This document shows, in pieces, positions 1-10,355 of a DNA stretch of 64,000 bases. This DNA is from Craterostigma plantagineum. Lineage: Eukaryota > Streptophyta > Magnoliopsida > Lamiales > Linderniaceae. The notes below the pieces were generated by a model. That model worked only from the letters and a program-made list of their open reading frames with translations, made no database searches and was not told where the DNA came from. Where the stretch lies: NCBI GenBank assembly GCA_027422505.1, contig JAPQWV010000327.1:372001-436000 (forward strand), read 5' to 3'. Made by a program: the position numbers and the translations under genes. How positions within the stretch are numbered: the stretch's first letter is position 1; each line of letters opens with the position of its first letter.

Positions 1-1
1 A

Positions 2-961
2 ATGCTTGGAGACGCTTTACACTGGTTCGATGTAATGAGGAAGCTGATTGATGGGAAGCCTGGAGTTGATCTGTACAATTTGCTGATTAATGCGTTTGTG
101 AAGGCTGGCGACATGGATAGGGCTCTGAGCTTTTACAGAAACATGGTGGTCAACCACCGTGTGAGCCCAGATATTTACACGTTTAACACTCTGATCAGTG
201 GGCGTTGTAGAGAGGGTAAGATTGATTTGGCGTTGGATCTCTTTAGGGAGATGAACGAGAGAGGCTCAGTGCCCAATGTGATTAGCTTCAATACATTGAT
301 TGGTGGGTTTTTCAGGGAAGGGAACACTGAGAGAGCTGTGGGCTTGGCAAGAGAAATGGTGGACTTAGAATGTGGCATTTCGAACGTCACTTGTGATATC
401 TTGGTGGACGGGCTATGGAGGAAAGGTGAAGTCTTGAAGGCATGCGATTTGATCGGCGAATTTGCAAAGAGGGGCGTTTTGCCAGCCGAGTTTGACTGTT
501 TTCGGCTTGTGCAGAGGCTTTTAAGCGCTGGGGAATCGGATAAGGCGTTTGAATTAATGGTAAACATGTTGTGGGGAAAGGGATCTGACCCAAGTTTAGC
601 TGCTTGTACAACGTTGATCGAAGGTTTGAGGGGCAAAGGAAAGATCGACAAAGTTGTATTTTTGGTACGGAAGATGATTGAGAAGGGCATCTTGGTAGAT
701 GGGGTGACGTTTTGCTGCGTGCTCGAGGATTTGTGCAGCGTGGGACAAGTCGTTGAGGCGAATGAACTGAGAATCTTGGCGGGCAAAAAGGGTTTGGAGA
801 TTGATGGTGTGATGTGTAGGATTTTAGTTGTGGGATATTCGAAAGAAGGGAGAAGAAAAGAGGGTGAATTGTTGGTTGATGAGATGTTAGATAGAGGTTT
901 TATACCTGATATTGGGACTTATAACAGGTTAATGGATGGCCTCTCCAAGTCTAGAACTTAG
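2..961 (+). CDS. Pentatricopeptide repeat protein, 3' part
   Basis: P-class PPR protein; members bind organellar RNA in mitochondria or plastids and affect its splicing, stability or translation. The readable 319 residues consist almost wholly of about eight degenerate 35-residue repeats, visible as recurring units such as YNLLINAFVKAGDMDRAL, FNTLISGRCREGKIDLAL and FNTLIGGFFREGNTERAV. The protein ends just after the last repeat (YNRLMDGLSKSRT) with no E or DYW tail, so an RNA-editing role is not suggested. The frame is open to the left edge, so the methionine at position 2 is probably internal and the start, with any targeting peptide, lies outside the window. No intron is seen, as usual for this family. 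The RNA target and organelle cannot be told from sequence. Confidence 0.9.
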   Translation: MLGDALHWFDVMRKLIDGKPGVDLYNLLINAFVKAGDMDRALSFYRNMVVNHRVSPDIYTFNTLISGRCREGKIDLALDLFREMNERGSVPNVISFNTLIGGFFREGNTERAVGLAREMVDLECGISNVTCDILVDGLWRKGEVLKACDLIGEFAKRGVLPAEFDCFRLVQRLLSAGESDKAFELMVNMLWGKGSDPSLAACTTLIEGLRGKGKIDKVVFLVRKMIEKGILVDGVTFCCVLEDLCSVGQVVEANELRILAGKKGLEIDGVMCRILVVGYSKEGRRKEGELLVDEMLDRGFIPDIGTYNRLMDGLSKSRT

Positions 962-1222
962 CTTTCTCTTTTGTTAAGATATTGCATATAAATCTGAGGA
1001 TTTGTTCTTCACATTTGATTGCTAGTTTCTGATTTTAGGTTTCATTCAGTTCAGTATCCACATGTACAAGTACGACTAACTACAAAGGCAGCGTAGTGGA
1101 ATTAGAGTGTACTTCTAAATTTATTTATTTTTTTTAATAATGCGGATGTTGATATGTTATTTCTCATCAATACGGTGTCGTTTGGGGTGTATTACACTGT
1201 ACATCCCATCCCTCCCATCCCA
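962..1222. other. PPR 3' flank and F-box promoter region
   Basis: Short intergenic stretch holding the PPR 3' UTR and the upstream region of the next gene. It is AT-rich with a pyrimidine-rich part (CATCCCATCCC-type repeats) just before the TATA motif. No gene or mobile element was recognised. Confidence 0.4.
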
Positions 1223-1229
1223 TATAAAG
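1223..1229 (+). promoter_or_regulatory. TATA box of the F-box gene (probable)
   Basis: TATAAAG lies in a C-rich context (CCCATATAAAGATCC), about 630 bp before the F-box ATG. The leader between them seems to contain an intron: a GGGTAAG donor at 1424-1430 follows a short exon, and pyrimidine-rich acceptors lie between about 1620 and 1800. A tiny upstream ORF (1394-1429, 11 codons) overlaps that donor. Confidence 0.45.
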
Positions 1230-1859
1230 ATCCAACCTTTTCCTCATAAGCCAACGAATCATATTCAATCTTTTTTTTTTTTTTTTTCTCAATTCCCACT
1301 CATTTTATTTTAGTCCTCTTAACCATCATTTCCATTTCCCCCAAATTACCAACATTTCTATTCGCGTGGCTGTTTTGATTTTGCTCTTCGGCGATGTGCA
1401 TCGATTCTGACGAGGAGGATTTCGGGTAAGAAGCCATGTCTTTTCTGTTCTGTCTTGGTACTATCGGATTTTTACTTCTCTCGATCTTTTATCGATGGTT
1501 TGAGATTAATGCCTATTTTCTCTTTCGACTATTTTCTTTTCTCAGGAGTTAATCAATAGAGAAAAAAAAAAAACAAGATCCCGATAAGTTCATTCTATGA
1601 AGTTTGTAATTTGGGCAGGTTTCTGTTATTTCTTGAATCCATCAATCGGAGCTTTACTGCTTTTTTTTGTGCTTCTTGATTTGATTTCGATCTAAATTGG
1701 GAGTTGGGTTGAACAGCTGTCACTACACAGTCTTATAATGCCTGAATTCCACGTTCTTCCGTGGCTTTGATCCTCTTTTTCTACTACACCTCAACAGATT
1801 CTCTGATTTGATTCGATTCGATTTCTCACCATCTTCGCCTTGTAAGCCATTCACTTGAA

Positions 1860-3122
1860 ATGGAGTACCTTCCCCTTGAGGTTATTGGGAACATACTGTC
1901 ACGCCTCGGTGCTGCAAGGGACGTCGTAATCGCATCAGCCACCTGTCGAAAATGGCAAGAAGCTTGGAAAAACCATCTTCATACTCTTTCATTCGACTCC
2001 AACGATTGGCCAACGTACCACGAAATCTCCACCTCAAGGCTCGAGATAATCATCACTCAGACCATATTTCAGACCAAAGGACTTCAGTCCCTTTCGATCA
2101 TAATGGACGATGCGGACGAATTCTCAGCTGCCCCAGTCATAGCCTGGCTCATGTACACTAGAGACACTCTGCGTAAGCTTCACTACAATGTGAAAACGAG
2201 CCAAAACATAAACGTGCTCGAAAAGTGTTGCAGGCACAAGCTCGAATCTCTGACGTTGGCCCACAATACTATTACAGGGGTTGAACCGAGTTATCAGAGA
2301 TTCCCCTGCTTGACGTCTCTTTCCTTGAGCTGCGTCAGCATATCTGCCCTTGACTTGAGCCTTCTTCTCAACGCCTGTCCCAAGATCGAAACCCTAACCC
2401 TGGTTAGTCTCGATATTGCCATGTCAGATCCTCAGGCAACGATGGATTTGAGCAGCTTTTCGCTGAAGGATATCTACATCGAAGCAATCAGTTTGGACAA
2501 GTTCATACTCGAGGTGGACAGTCTTGAGAAGCTTCACCTTAAAGATTGCACCTTTGATCTCTTTGAGCTCATTGGTAAAGGAACGCTGAGGTCCATAATG
2601 ATAAATGATGTCAGCGTCGTTCATCTCGACATAGGGGAGAGCGCTGAGAACCTCGAGATAGTCGACGTGAGCAACTTCACAATCATGTGGGCGAAATTCC
2701 ACCAAATGATATCGAAGTCTTCGAAGCTGAGGAAGCTTAGGCTTTGGAGCATAGCGTTCGATGAAGACGATGAGTTTGTCGATGTTGAGACGGTTGCTTC
2801 GTGCTTCCCTTTGCTGGCCCATCTTTCCTTGAGCTATGACCTGAAAGAGTCTGCCTTTCATTATGGGTTCCATGGCTCGTCTTTCGTATTGGAGAATGTG
2901 GTTGTCTTGGAGCTCGGTTGGACTATGTTGAACGAGCTCTTCTCGATGTGGGTCGCGGGTTTTATGGAGCGGTGCCCGAATTTGAGGAGGCTGATGATCC
3001 ACGGGTTTGTGTCCGAGAGTAAGAGCCATGAAGAGTGTCAGACTTTGGCGAACTTTACTTCGTCGATTGTGAAGCTGATGAGGAAGTATATGCACGTCGA
3101 GGTTCAGTTTGTATTCGAGTAA
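1860..3122 (+). CDS. F-box/LRR-repeat protein (At1g67190-like)
   Basis: Single coding exon of 420 residues. The N-terminus MEYLPLEVIGNILSRLGAARD is an F-box, which in this family binds SKP1 in an SCF ubiquitin ligase; the rest would choose the substrate. From about residue 120 to 390 the protein has irregular leucine-rich repeats (LTSLSLSCVSISALDLS, LEKLHLKDCTFDLFELIG, LRKLRLWSIAF). The C-terminus MRKYMHVEVQFVFE and overall length closely match the Arabidopsis At1g67190 family as I remember it, a conserved, mostly single-copy F-box group without an FBD domain. The start is the first in-frame ATG and begins directly at the F-box. The substrate is unknown. Confidence 0.92.
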   Translation: MEYLPLEVIGNILSRLGAARDVVIASATCRKWQEAWKNHLHTLSFDSNDWPTYHEISTSRLEIIITQTIFQTKGLQSLSIIMDDADEFSAAPVIAWLMYTRDTLRKLHYNVKTSQNINVLEKCCRHKLESLTLAHNTITGVEPSYQRFPCLTSLSLSCVSISALDLSLLLNACPKIETLTLVSLDIAMSDPQATMDLSSFSLKDIYIEAISLDKFILEVDSLEKLHLKDCTFDLFELIGKGTLRSIMINDVSVVHLDIGESAENLEIVDVSNFTIMWAKFHQMISKSSKLRKLRLWSIAFDEDDEFVDVETVASCFPLLAHLSLSYDLKESAFHYGFHGSSFVLENVVVLELGWTMLNELFSMWVAGFMERCPNLRRLMIHGFVSESKSHEECQTLANFTSSIVKLMRKYMHVEVQFVFE

Positions 3123-3159
3123 TAGGATCAAATTCGTAGCTGTGTTTTAGTACCTTTAT

Positions 3160-3470
3160 CCCTTCAAAGCACCCTTTGAGTTGCTTATGTCATTTTTTTT
3201 CTGAAAATTTTGAATACTGCCTATTAATGCCTGCATCGTATTTTTTGACAATTGAACCCAGAAACTATTTTTTTGCTGTTACTCATTCTTGCTGGATTTC
3301 CATATTATTTCTGGTTTCTCCCTTCAAAGGCAACCTTTGAGTTGCTAATGTCATTTTTTTTTGCATATTTTGAATACTGCCTATTATTGCCTTCATATAT
3401 TTTGACATTTGAAGGCAGAATTGAAGTTTTTGCTGCTACTCATTTTGCTGGATTTCCATATTATTTCTGG
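3160..3470 (+). repeat. Two-copy tandem duplication, about 155 bp unit
   Basis: Copy 1 (3160-3314) and copy 2 (3320-3470) both run from CCCTTCAAAG..ACCTTTGAGTTGCT through GAATACTGCCTATTA to GCTGGATTTCCATATTATTT. They differ by several substitutions and small indels, so the duplication is not recent. It starts 38 bp after the F-box stop codon and probably lies in the 3' UTR. Confidence 0.8.
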
Positions 3471-3485
3471 GGAAACTGTCTTTAA

Positions 3486-4261
3486 CCCAAGTTCTCATCT
3501 ATCATGTGATGTCTTGGTAATTTATCCCTTAAAACCGTATAAAAATTGCAAAAGTTGTACCTTTAATGTGCATTAGTAAGAAAATAATGCTTGTAGCATT
3601 GCCATTTCAGGCAATTGCATGCCTACTAAAGTAAGAAGACTTCCGACTGTGATTAAAGACCATTACAGTGCTCTATGACACATTATCGAAGTGCGATTCT
3701 TTATTTTCGAAGTCCATTGGTACTTGAATCTCTTTAGCCCTAATTGTTGGGACCAAAATGCATAATATATTTCAATACGACTATGATTAACTTTCTGACG
3801 TAGAAGAGGAAACCTATGAGATGAAAGAAAGGGTACGCAAATCACATGTAATGTGAGTTATGGTCCAAACCAAATCAATCCTTTAACATCATTCGTAGGC
3901 CCTCCATACGAAGCTCACACGTGGTGGTGAGGACTATAGAATAATGTGAATTGAATATGGCAATAACAAACTGTTGGGGTAATTGAAAAACAATATCAAA
4001 CTGTTTGGGTTACTGAAAAACAAGATAAAAAAATGATATAAGGTTACTAATCTATGCCTAGGTTTCTCAATAATGAAAACCAGCTAGCTAACTGTTTAGC
4101 TTTGATTTTTTTGACAAATTTCCCCCCAAATTCTTGACCGACTACTCTGTGATCTCTTCATCTGTCTACTCACAAAGCACGGTGTTTTTGTCTCTTCCCA
4201 CTATTGTAAAGGGAAGGGAAGGTAGTAGCAGCACAATCTATGAGAAAAAGGAAGAATAATT

Positions 4262-4299
<38 letters not shown>

Positions 4300-4470
4300 T
4301 TTTGGGGTTTAGATGTGGTGGGGGACGGTTTATTCAGTTGTGTTCTTTTCTTTGCCCTTCTTTTGTACACATGTACCAAATATGTAGTACTTTTCCCACA
4401 TTCTCTAGCCAGAAAGCTCTTCATGTCCATTAGCTTTTGATTGTTGTATGCGAAGAATGCTCTTCTGAAA
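3486..4470. other. Intergenic region with a (GA)n microsatellite
   Basis: AT-rich spacer between the F-box gene and the CEN-like gene. An (AG)16 run occupies about 4265-4296, roughly 300 bp before the CEN-like start, and could lie in its promoter. Short open frames here have no recognisable protein similarity. Confidence 0.5.
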
Positions 4471-4475
4471 TCCTC

Positions 4476-4483
4476 TATATAAG
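4476..4483 (+). promoter_or_regulatory. TATA box of the CEN-like gene
   Basis: TATATAAG in the context CCTCTATATAAGAGGGC, 107 bp before the ATG. This is a good plant core-promoter match at a normal distance for a short leader. Confidence 0.6.
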
Positions 4484-4589
4484 AGGGCTTATCTATCCTT
4501 TCTCTATCAGTGAAAGAATTCCCAAGTAATATTACTTTCCTTTATCTGCACAGTCATCTTCTCCAAGTAAGTTAAGAGGTAACAGCAAA

Positions 4590-5731
4590 ATGCCTTCAGA
4601 TCCCCTCGTAATTGGCAAAGTGATAGGTGACGTAGTGGACAGTTTTAGTCCAACGGCGAAGATGAACTTAACTTACATTGGTCACAAACGAGTCTTCAAT
4701 GGCCATGAGTTCTTTCCTTCTGCTATTGCAACGAGGCCTAGGGTTGAGGTTCAAAGTGGTGATTTGAGGACTTTCTACACTTTGGTATTATCTGTGAAAT
4801 ATCATTTCCTTCTTTCTTACACCTCATATGAAATGCAGAATACAAGGTTCCATGTAATATTTATTATTATTTTCTGTATTTTCAGGTTATGGTTGACCCT
4901 GACTTTCCAGGTCCAAGTGATCCATATCTAAGGGAACACCTCCACTGGTACATCATGTGTTATAATTTTCTAAGCCTTTGATGGTGCAAAGGAAATGAAG
5001 ACAAAACAAACAAAAGATGTTTCTAGTGTAGTCGTGATAATGAAGTTAAAGAACCTACTAAACTTAATAATGACGTTGATCAAGAAAACATAATATGCTT
5101 GCAAAACTACTAATAAGGGTTTTTATAGCAAGAATACTCCCTTTCTTGGACAAAGATAAGACGTCATTACCAGGGTTTCAGTTTGCAAAAGAACCACTAA
5201 AGAAAGGAGAGAGAAGAGGTGAAATGAAAAAATTTAATTCGAAAACCCTAATCCAGTCTTGTCTTCTTTTTTTCTCTAGATCTGACGATTATATAGTTCG
5301 ATTAATGGTCACCATTATCTTTAGTAATTTGTCATGTCACTGTCACTTAACACATACTACTTATTATCAGGTTAGTCACAGACATTCCAGGCACTACAGA
5401 TGTCTCCTTCGGTAAGAAAAGCTTCACCCCTTCGAAAGTTATAACATAACAAGCATTCTTCAGGCAAAAACATTTACAAACACATTCATTTATTACAAAC
5501 CAATGCACAGGGAAAGAAGTGTTCAGCTACGAGGCACCAAGGCCAGTCATAGGAATCCATAGGTTCGTATTTGCTCTTTTTAAGCAGAAGGGAAGATTGG
5601 CCGTGAAGAACCTGCCCGGCTCACGTGACAGCTTCGACACACGGCGGTTCGCCGTCGATAACGAGCTGGGCCGCCCTGTCGCCGCCGTGTTCTTCAATGC
5701 TCAGCGTGAAACCGCCGCCAGGAGGCGTTAA
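4590..5731 (+). CDS. CEN: CENTRORADIALIS/TFL1-like PEBP protein
   Basis: Phosphatidylethanolamine-binding family protein of the TFL1/CEN clade, whose members bind FD-type bZIPs through 14-3-3 proteins and repress flowering or keep shoot meristems indeterminate. Four exons: 4590-4784, 4886-4947, 5371-5411 and 5511-5731. The two middle exons are 62 and 41 nt, the canonical PEBP structure. The spliced CDS is 519 nt (172 residues). Seen motifs are [40 protein letters not shown] and the C-terminus [13 protein letters not shown]. His in REHLHW is the repressor-type residue where FT activators carry Tyr. The external-loop region reads [10 protein letters not shown], as in CEN, not the FT segment-B sequence. 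The reading is intact. CEN rather than TFL1 or BFT is my best call from [15 protein letters not shown] at the N-terminus. Confidence 0.9.
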
Positions 5732-6422
5732 AACTGTGGTGTGTACTGTGGGCGGAGGAAATAAAAATATTTCTTTGACGGCTCTTCTTTAGTAGTTGCT
5801 TTTTTTCTCTTCCATGCTCTATTTTACGTACTATTGTGGTGATTTTTCAACCGGAAAATTTATGTTTTTCAAATTCTCTTAATAACTGAAATATAGTTTG
5901 ATGCCATGGATTATAAGGTAAGACACAATGATACAAAAAAAAAAAAAAGGATTTGAAATATAAAATAGAATTATGTCGTCGTGTTAGAAGATTTTTAAGT
6001 AAATGTACTGCGGTATTTTGTCCCCCCACGTGCTCCTGAAATTTACACAATATATCTTCGAATTATAGAAAATAATATTTGTCGTATTCAGTTTAATTAA
6101 GGTGTCTAGGTTCAATTTATATCGCTTCTGAAACCCTACTACGTCACAGTGATCGTCCGTACCCACTTGGGTAGCTACTTCTGTCCACATATGATAGATA
6201 AGCATGACCTAGCAACCTTTTACTTTTACTATTTATAGCCATTGAATTTTCGAGTAATTCATGCCCTATAATTCGAGCTTTATTGTTCTCGAAAGAAAAA
6301 ACATGATTCAAACTGGGATCAATATTTGTTCAACATATGTAAAATTTCTGGTGATTCATTCCCGAGCCGAATTACTAGGACTAAGCCAAGGTTTTTTGTA
6401 AGTGATAGGGTAGAAAATATTA
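5732..6422. other. Intergenic region, nothing recognised
   Basis: CEN-like 3' flank followed by AT-rich spacer up to the Stowaway element. No open frame here resembles a known protein. Confidence 0.4.
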
Positions 6423-6424
6423 TA

Positions 6425-6662
6425 CTCCCTCCGTCCCAGCTACTTTCTTTATCACATAAGTTGATGGACACGCAAATTAAGGTGACATTATTATAATATA
6501 ATAATTCAATGAAGAGGTAAAAAAGTGTATATTTTAACACTTTTTTTTTAAATACTTAATAATATTATATTGATTGTTTGTGATAGTTTATAAGGAAATG
6601 TGATAAAATTATTGAGATGCCCGAAATGGAAAAGTGTGATAAAATTAGTGTGATGGAGGGAG
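6425..6662. mobile_element. Stowaway MITE (Tc1/mariner type)
   Basis: The left end CTCCCTCCGTCCCAGC and right end GTGATGGAGGGAG form the typical Stowaway terminal inverted repeat. The element is 238 bp and flanked by TA dinucleotides at 6423-6424 and 6663-6664. It has no coding capacity. Internal sequence (TTTATCACATAAGTTG, GATGCCCGAAATGGAAAAG) is shared with the copy at 55865-56087. Confidence 0.88.
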
Positions 6663-6664
6663 TA

Positions 6665-7140
6665 TCATTTATTTGTCGAATGTAGTCGTAAGGAAAAACT
6701 GGCATCTTCCGACTTCCTCATGTCTCCACACTTTCGCTTTTATTTAAGTGTTATAATCCAAACTCTTATATGGAACTATTCAACTTCAATATTGTCCTCG
6801 TCAATTAATTCGTCTTCTTCTAACAACGTACTTCATCATATATACACCTTGGCGAGCTCCACTGTTAAGGCCATTCGTTGCATGCAATAAATAATAATAA
6901 TATGATCGATGTATGGTCATGGCAAGCCCAACTGATGAGCCCAACAAATGGTCAAATTCAACGGCTTTTTAGGCCTTAAGGCTCTTCGATGATTACGATA
7001 GTAATAATAATAATAAATATTTAGTTACGCAACACGTTTTTTTGTTCTAACACAATACAACATTTCCTACTAATAAATTTACAGATAGACACGTTACTCA
7101 ACTCAAAACACATTTATCAGTCACGACTCACGAGGATATC
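6665..7140. other. Intergenic region, nothing recognised
   Basis: AT-rich DNA between the Stowaway element and the 3' end of the LITTLE ZIPPER gene; it includes the probable 3' UTR of that minus-strand gene. No gene or repeat identified. Confidence 0.35.
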
Positions 7141-7146
7141 ATCACT

Positions 7147-7383
7147 TCACTTCTTGGACTTCTTGGATTTCTTCCCCGACGAAGCGGTGGAGGAGGTGGC
7201 GCCGCCGCCTCCGTATCGGCTGTCGGCGGTGGCTTGACCGGCGGCGAGTCTCTGCTGCTGCCTCAGCTCGATAAGTAGGGCTTGGTTCTCTTGGTTTAAG
7301 AGCTCGGCTGCTTTTCTCAGCCTTTCGTTTTCTTCTATGATGTAGCAGTTCTCCATGTAGAGCTTTGAGTTCAACCTCTCCAT
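7147..7383 (-). CDS. ZPR3: LITTLE ZIPPER microprotein (ZPR3-like)
   Basis: Small leucine-zipper protein of 78 residues. Residues 1-43 begin MERLNSKLYMENCYI and continue through ENERLRKAAELLNQENQALL, the conserved LITTLE ZIPPER signature. ZPR proteins form non-DNA-binding dimers with class III HD-ZIP factors and limit their activity in meristem and leaf polarity; they are themselves HD-ZIP III targets. The tail is low complexity and ends in Lys/Ser (GKKSKKSKK). The ATG was chosen because it starts the conserved block and because a TTTTTCAG acceptor lies two bases upstream, implying a 5' UTR intron (donor near 7514). That intron holds (AT)n and (GA)n tracts. Longer in-frame starts reach only repeat-coded sequence and are unlikely. 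ZPR3 rather than ZPR1/2/4 is by recall. Confidence 0.85.
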   Translation of the reverse strand: MERLNSKLYMENCYIIEENERLRKAAELLNQENQALLIELRQQQRLAAGQATADSRYGGGGATSSTASSGKKSKKSKK

Positions 7384-7519
7384 TTCTGAAAAATAATATC
7401 TTATTCTTAACAAGAAAAGGAGTGGAAGCGTTGGCTGTTTTACTATACATACATATATATATATAATATATATAGCGAGAGAGAGAGAGAGAGAGAGAGA
7501 GGAGAGTGGTGGACCTGTG

Positions 7520-8755
7520 TTGTCTAGCTTTAGCAAGAAGAACTCCTTCGGAGAGACGAGTAAAGGGTTTTCCTGCGATGATATGTAATAGACTGAAGCA
7601 ATCTACCTTCAAGTGAATGTGAATATATATATATATATATATAATATATTATATATATACGGCGTATGAAAGAGAAGCGGCGTGGGGCCCACATGAAAGC
7701 ATGGATATATCAGTTATAATTAGGTTTCCTTTCCACATGAAACGATTTCATTCAATGCTCTTCTTTCAAACCAACTAAAAAATTATGATTATAATGTGAA
7801 CGGATGGATGATATATGGGCCAAGGGTATTTTGGGAGTTTCAGGTTTTTGAAATATTTTTGGCGAAGATTCGCAATGATGAGTTCGATTGGTCCAAAACC
7901 ATAACTCCTCTGCAGCCCACCCATCATTATTAGTATTCATTCTATTTTGTTTGCTTATTAATTGGTGTTATATATGTTGCCGTGTAAATCTTTATTCATG
8001 TCCACAAAAATCTCAGCCATTTTTATCATCATCATCCACCTATACCATTATTACAAGAGAATGATTTGAGGCACGAGGATTTTGCAATGTTCAATGTTTC
8101 GCTCATGAGCCGTAAAGTTAATTATCTAGCTGTCCACCCGAATCATGTTAACGCTGTAATAATTCATGTCATCTTTTCTATTGTCATAATGTTCACTTTC
8201 TTGAGAATCATGGTTTATGAGTGCAATTAACGTGAGTTATCAATGCATCATGGTTAAGTAGTTGTTTCATGTGGGCTTATCTTCGGATAAAGCTAAACTT
8301 ATTACTTATTTTTCCCTCCATATTTAAAAATGGCTTTTTTAATAGAAAAACAATTAAGTAAACTATCATTTTTTGTAGGTAAACCGAGTAAAATCACTGT
8401 AGTATGCTGCTTAAACTCATTGTGATATTTAGCCGTCAATCACATTTGAATTTTTGTGACATACAAAAAATGAAGTGGCAATTTAATTGATGTAGTGTTG
8501 GACATAAGGTAATTGAATATGTACTTGATTATTCTCTGACATTAATGATGAATTGGTAGGTTCCAATGAACTACTCCTATATACATATATCTCCAAAGCT
8601 TGAAAATGGCGATAATTGGGAAAGGTTTAACGAGGGTCACACTCTTCACAATCAATTGTCGATTACAATTCAATACCCAAATCGTATTTTTGCATCTATT
8701 AATAATTTGAATTAACGCTTTCTATTTCTGACAAGATGAATATGCATATACAGAT
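7520..8755. other. Upstream region of ZPR gene and spacer
   Basis: Contains the likely ZPR leader and promoter, an (AT)n run at about 7624-7660 and long AT-rich spacer. No protein-coding or RNA gene recognised. The last five bases before the retrotransposon (8756-8760, ACCAT) are its target-site duplication. Confidence 0.4.
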
Positions 8756-8760
8756 ACCAT

Positions 8761-10297
8761 TGTAGACAATTAAAATTAATTGTCTATTTAGATCATTGGA
8801 ATTTAATAAATTAATTCCATGAAATTAAATAAAGTCATATAATTAAATTGCTATTTATTGAGATCTATAAATTAATCTCAAGTTGATAAATAGTTTATTT
8901 AATTAATAAATTAATATCATATATGATAATATATATTCCTTTTATACAAAATCCTATACATGGTAAATATGTGTAGAGATTTGTAAATAAGTAAAGGAAT
9001 CAAATCAAATCAAATCAAATAAAATCAAATATCATAAAGTCGGCAGATATTGAGAGAATCAAATCAAATATGGAATAAATCCAATCAAATTAATATCATA
9101 TCATATATGGATAAAATCTACATAAATATGGAGGAAATCATCCCTAAAAGATTATTCTTTCCGTAATTGTGAATTCTCTACGCCTATAAATACGGGGCTT
9201 CAGAGTTCAGAAAAAACAAGTCACGAACACTCAAGAAAACACGAGCTTCAAGAGACGATATAAGACTTTTAAAGCTTTCGATTATCTCTGCAAAGTTCAT
9301 CGTGTTTTGAGTAAAAGATTGAAGGCGCTCGAGGACGACGATCGAAGAAGCTCGAAGTTCAAGGGCAAAGATCTTGAAGACGTTCGAGGACGAGGATTGA
9401 AGACGTTCGAGGACGAAGATCGAAGATTGAAGACGCTCGAAGATCAGAGAGACCCGAGGATCGAAGATCGAAGACGCTCAAAGATCGAAGGCGCTCGAGG
9501 ACGAAGATCGAAGATCGAAGACGCTCGAAGATCAGAGGGACTCGAGGAATCGAAGATCGAAGACGCTCAAAGATAGAAGGCGCTCGAAGATCGAAGATTC
9601 GAAGACGAAGCCTTGAAGATTCGAAGACGATTTGAAGATTTGAAGATCGAAGATTCGAAGACGAAGCCTTGAAGATTCGAAGACGATTTGAAGATTTGAA
9701 GATCGAAGACGAAGATCAAGCCTTGAATATTCGAAGATCAAGCTCAAGCTCAAGGATCAAAGCCCAAGTTCAAGAATCAAAGCCCAAGCTCAAGCTCAAG
9801 GTTCAAAGCCCAAGTTCAAGAATCAAAGCCCAAGCTCAAGCTCAAGGTTCAAAGCCCAAGTTCAAGAATCAAAGCCCAAGCTCAAGCTCAAGGTTCAAAG
9901 CCCAAGTTCAAGAATCAAAGCCCAAGCTCAAGCTCAAGGTTCAAAGCCCAAGTTCAAGAATCAAAAGCCCAAGCTCAAGCTCAAGGTTCAAAGCCCAAGT
10001 TCAAGAATCGAAGCCCAAGCTCAAGCTCAAGGTTCAAAGTCCGAGTTCAAGAATTGAAGCCCAAGACCAAGCTCGCGACTCGGAGACGAAAACTGAAGAC
10101 TTTCGTGATCAAGCCCAAAAGCCCACGAAGGAACTTCAGCGAAGGCCCAAATCAAGGAATTTCAACACTCAAGAATTTTCCAAAGTCCGTGAAGAATCAG
10201 AGGAATAAATAGAGATAGAGCCCATTAAATTTCATTAAATTATATTTGTACCATTTTTCTGATAATTCGATATTCGAATAGAAGAAAATACGTTACA
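8761..10297 (+). repeat. 5' LTR (1537 bp)
   Basis: Starts TGTAGACAATTAAAATT and ends AATACGTTACA. An AT-rich U3 is followed by a TATA motif (CCTATAAATACGG, TATAAATA at 9185-9192), so transcription should start near 9215. The remaining R-U5 part is unusually long and made of two families of short GA- and CAAG-rich repeats. Confidence 0.95.
9744..10055 (+). repeat. 46-bp tandem array inside the 5' LTR
   Basis: The unit contains CAAGCTCAAGCTCAAGG, TTCAAAGCCC and AAGTTCAAGAATC. The landmark GTTCAAAG recurs at 9801, 9847, 9893, 9939, 9986 and 10032, a 46-bp period with one extra base. Because 46 is not a multiple of three, the open frame running through it (9669-10208) reads the unit in all three phases without a stop. 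The same array lies at 15162-15473 in the 3' LTR. Confidence 0.85.
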
Positions 10298-10303
10298 AAT
10301 TTT

Positions 10304-10321
10304 TGGCACGCCCAGTGGGAC
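10304..10321 (+). other. Primer binding site (probable)
   Basis: TGGCACGCCCAGTGGGAC lies seven bases after the LTR end and begins with TGG, as required to pair with a tRNA CCA end. It resembles the plant tRNA-Lys-type site with mismatches; the primer tRNA is not certain. Confidence 0.6.
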
Positions 10322-10355
10322 CATCTCTACCTCTCATCTCTTCAAAAAAAAAACA

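Noticed and set aside
9307..9576. 89-codon frame inside the 5' LTR (and copy at 14725-14994)
   Set aside because: It is made of short GATCGAAGACGCTC-type repeats inside LTR R-U5; the Asp/Arg/Glu-rich peptide is a product of the repeat and not a known protein.
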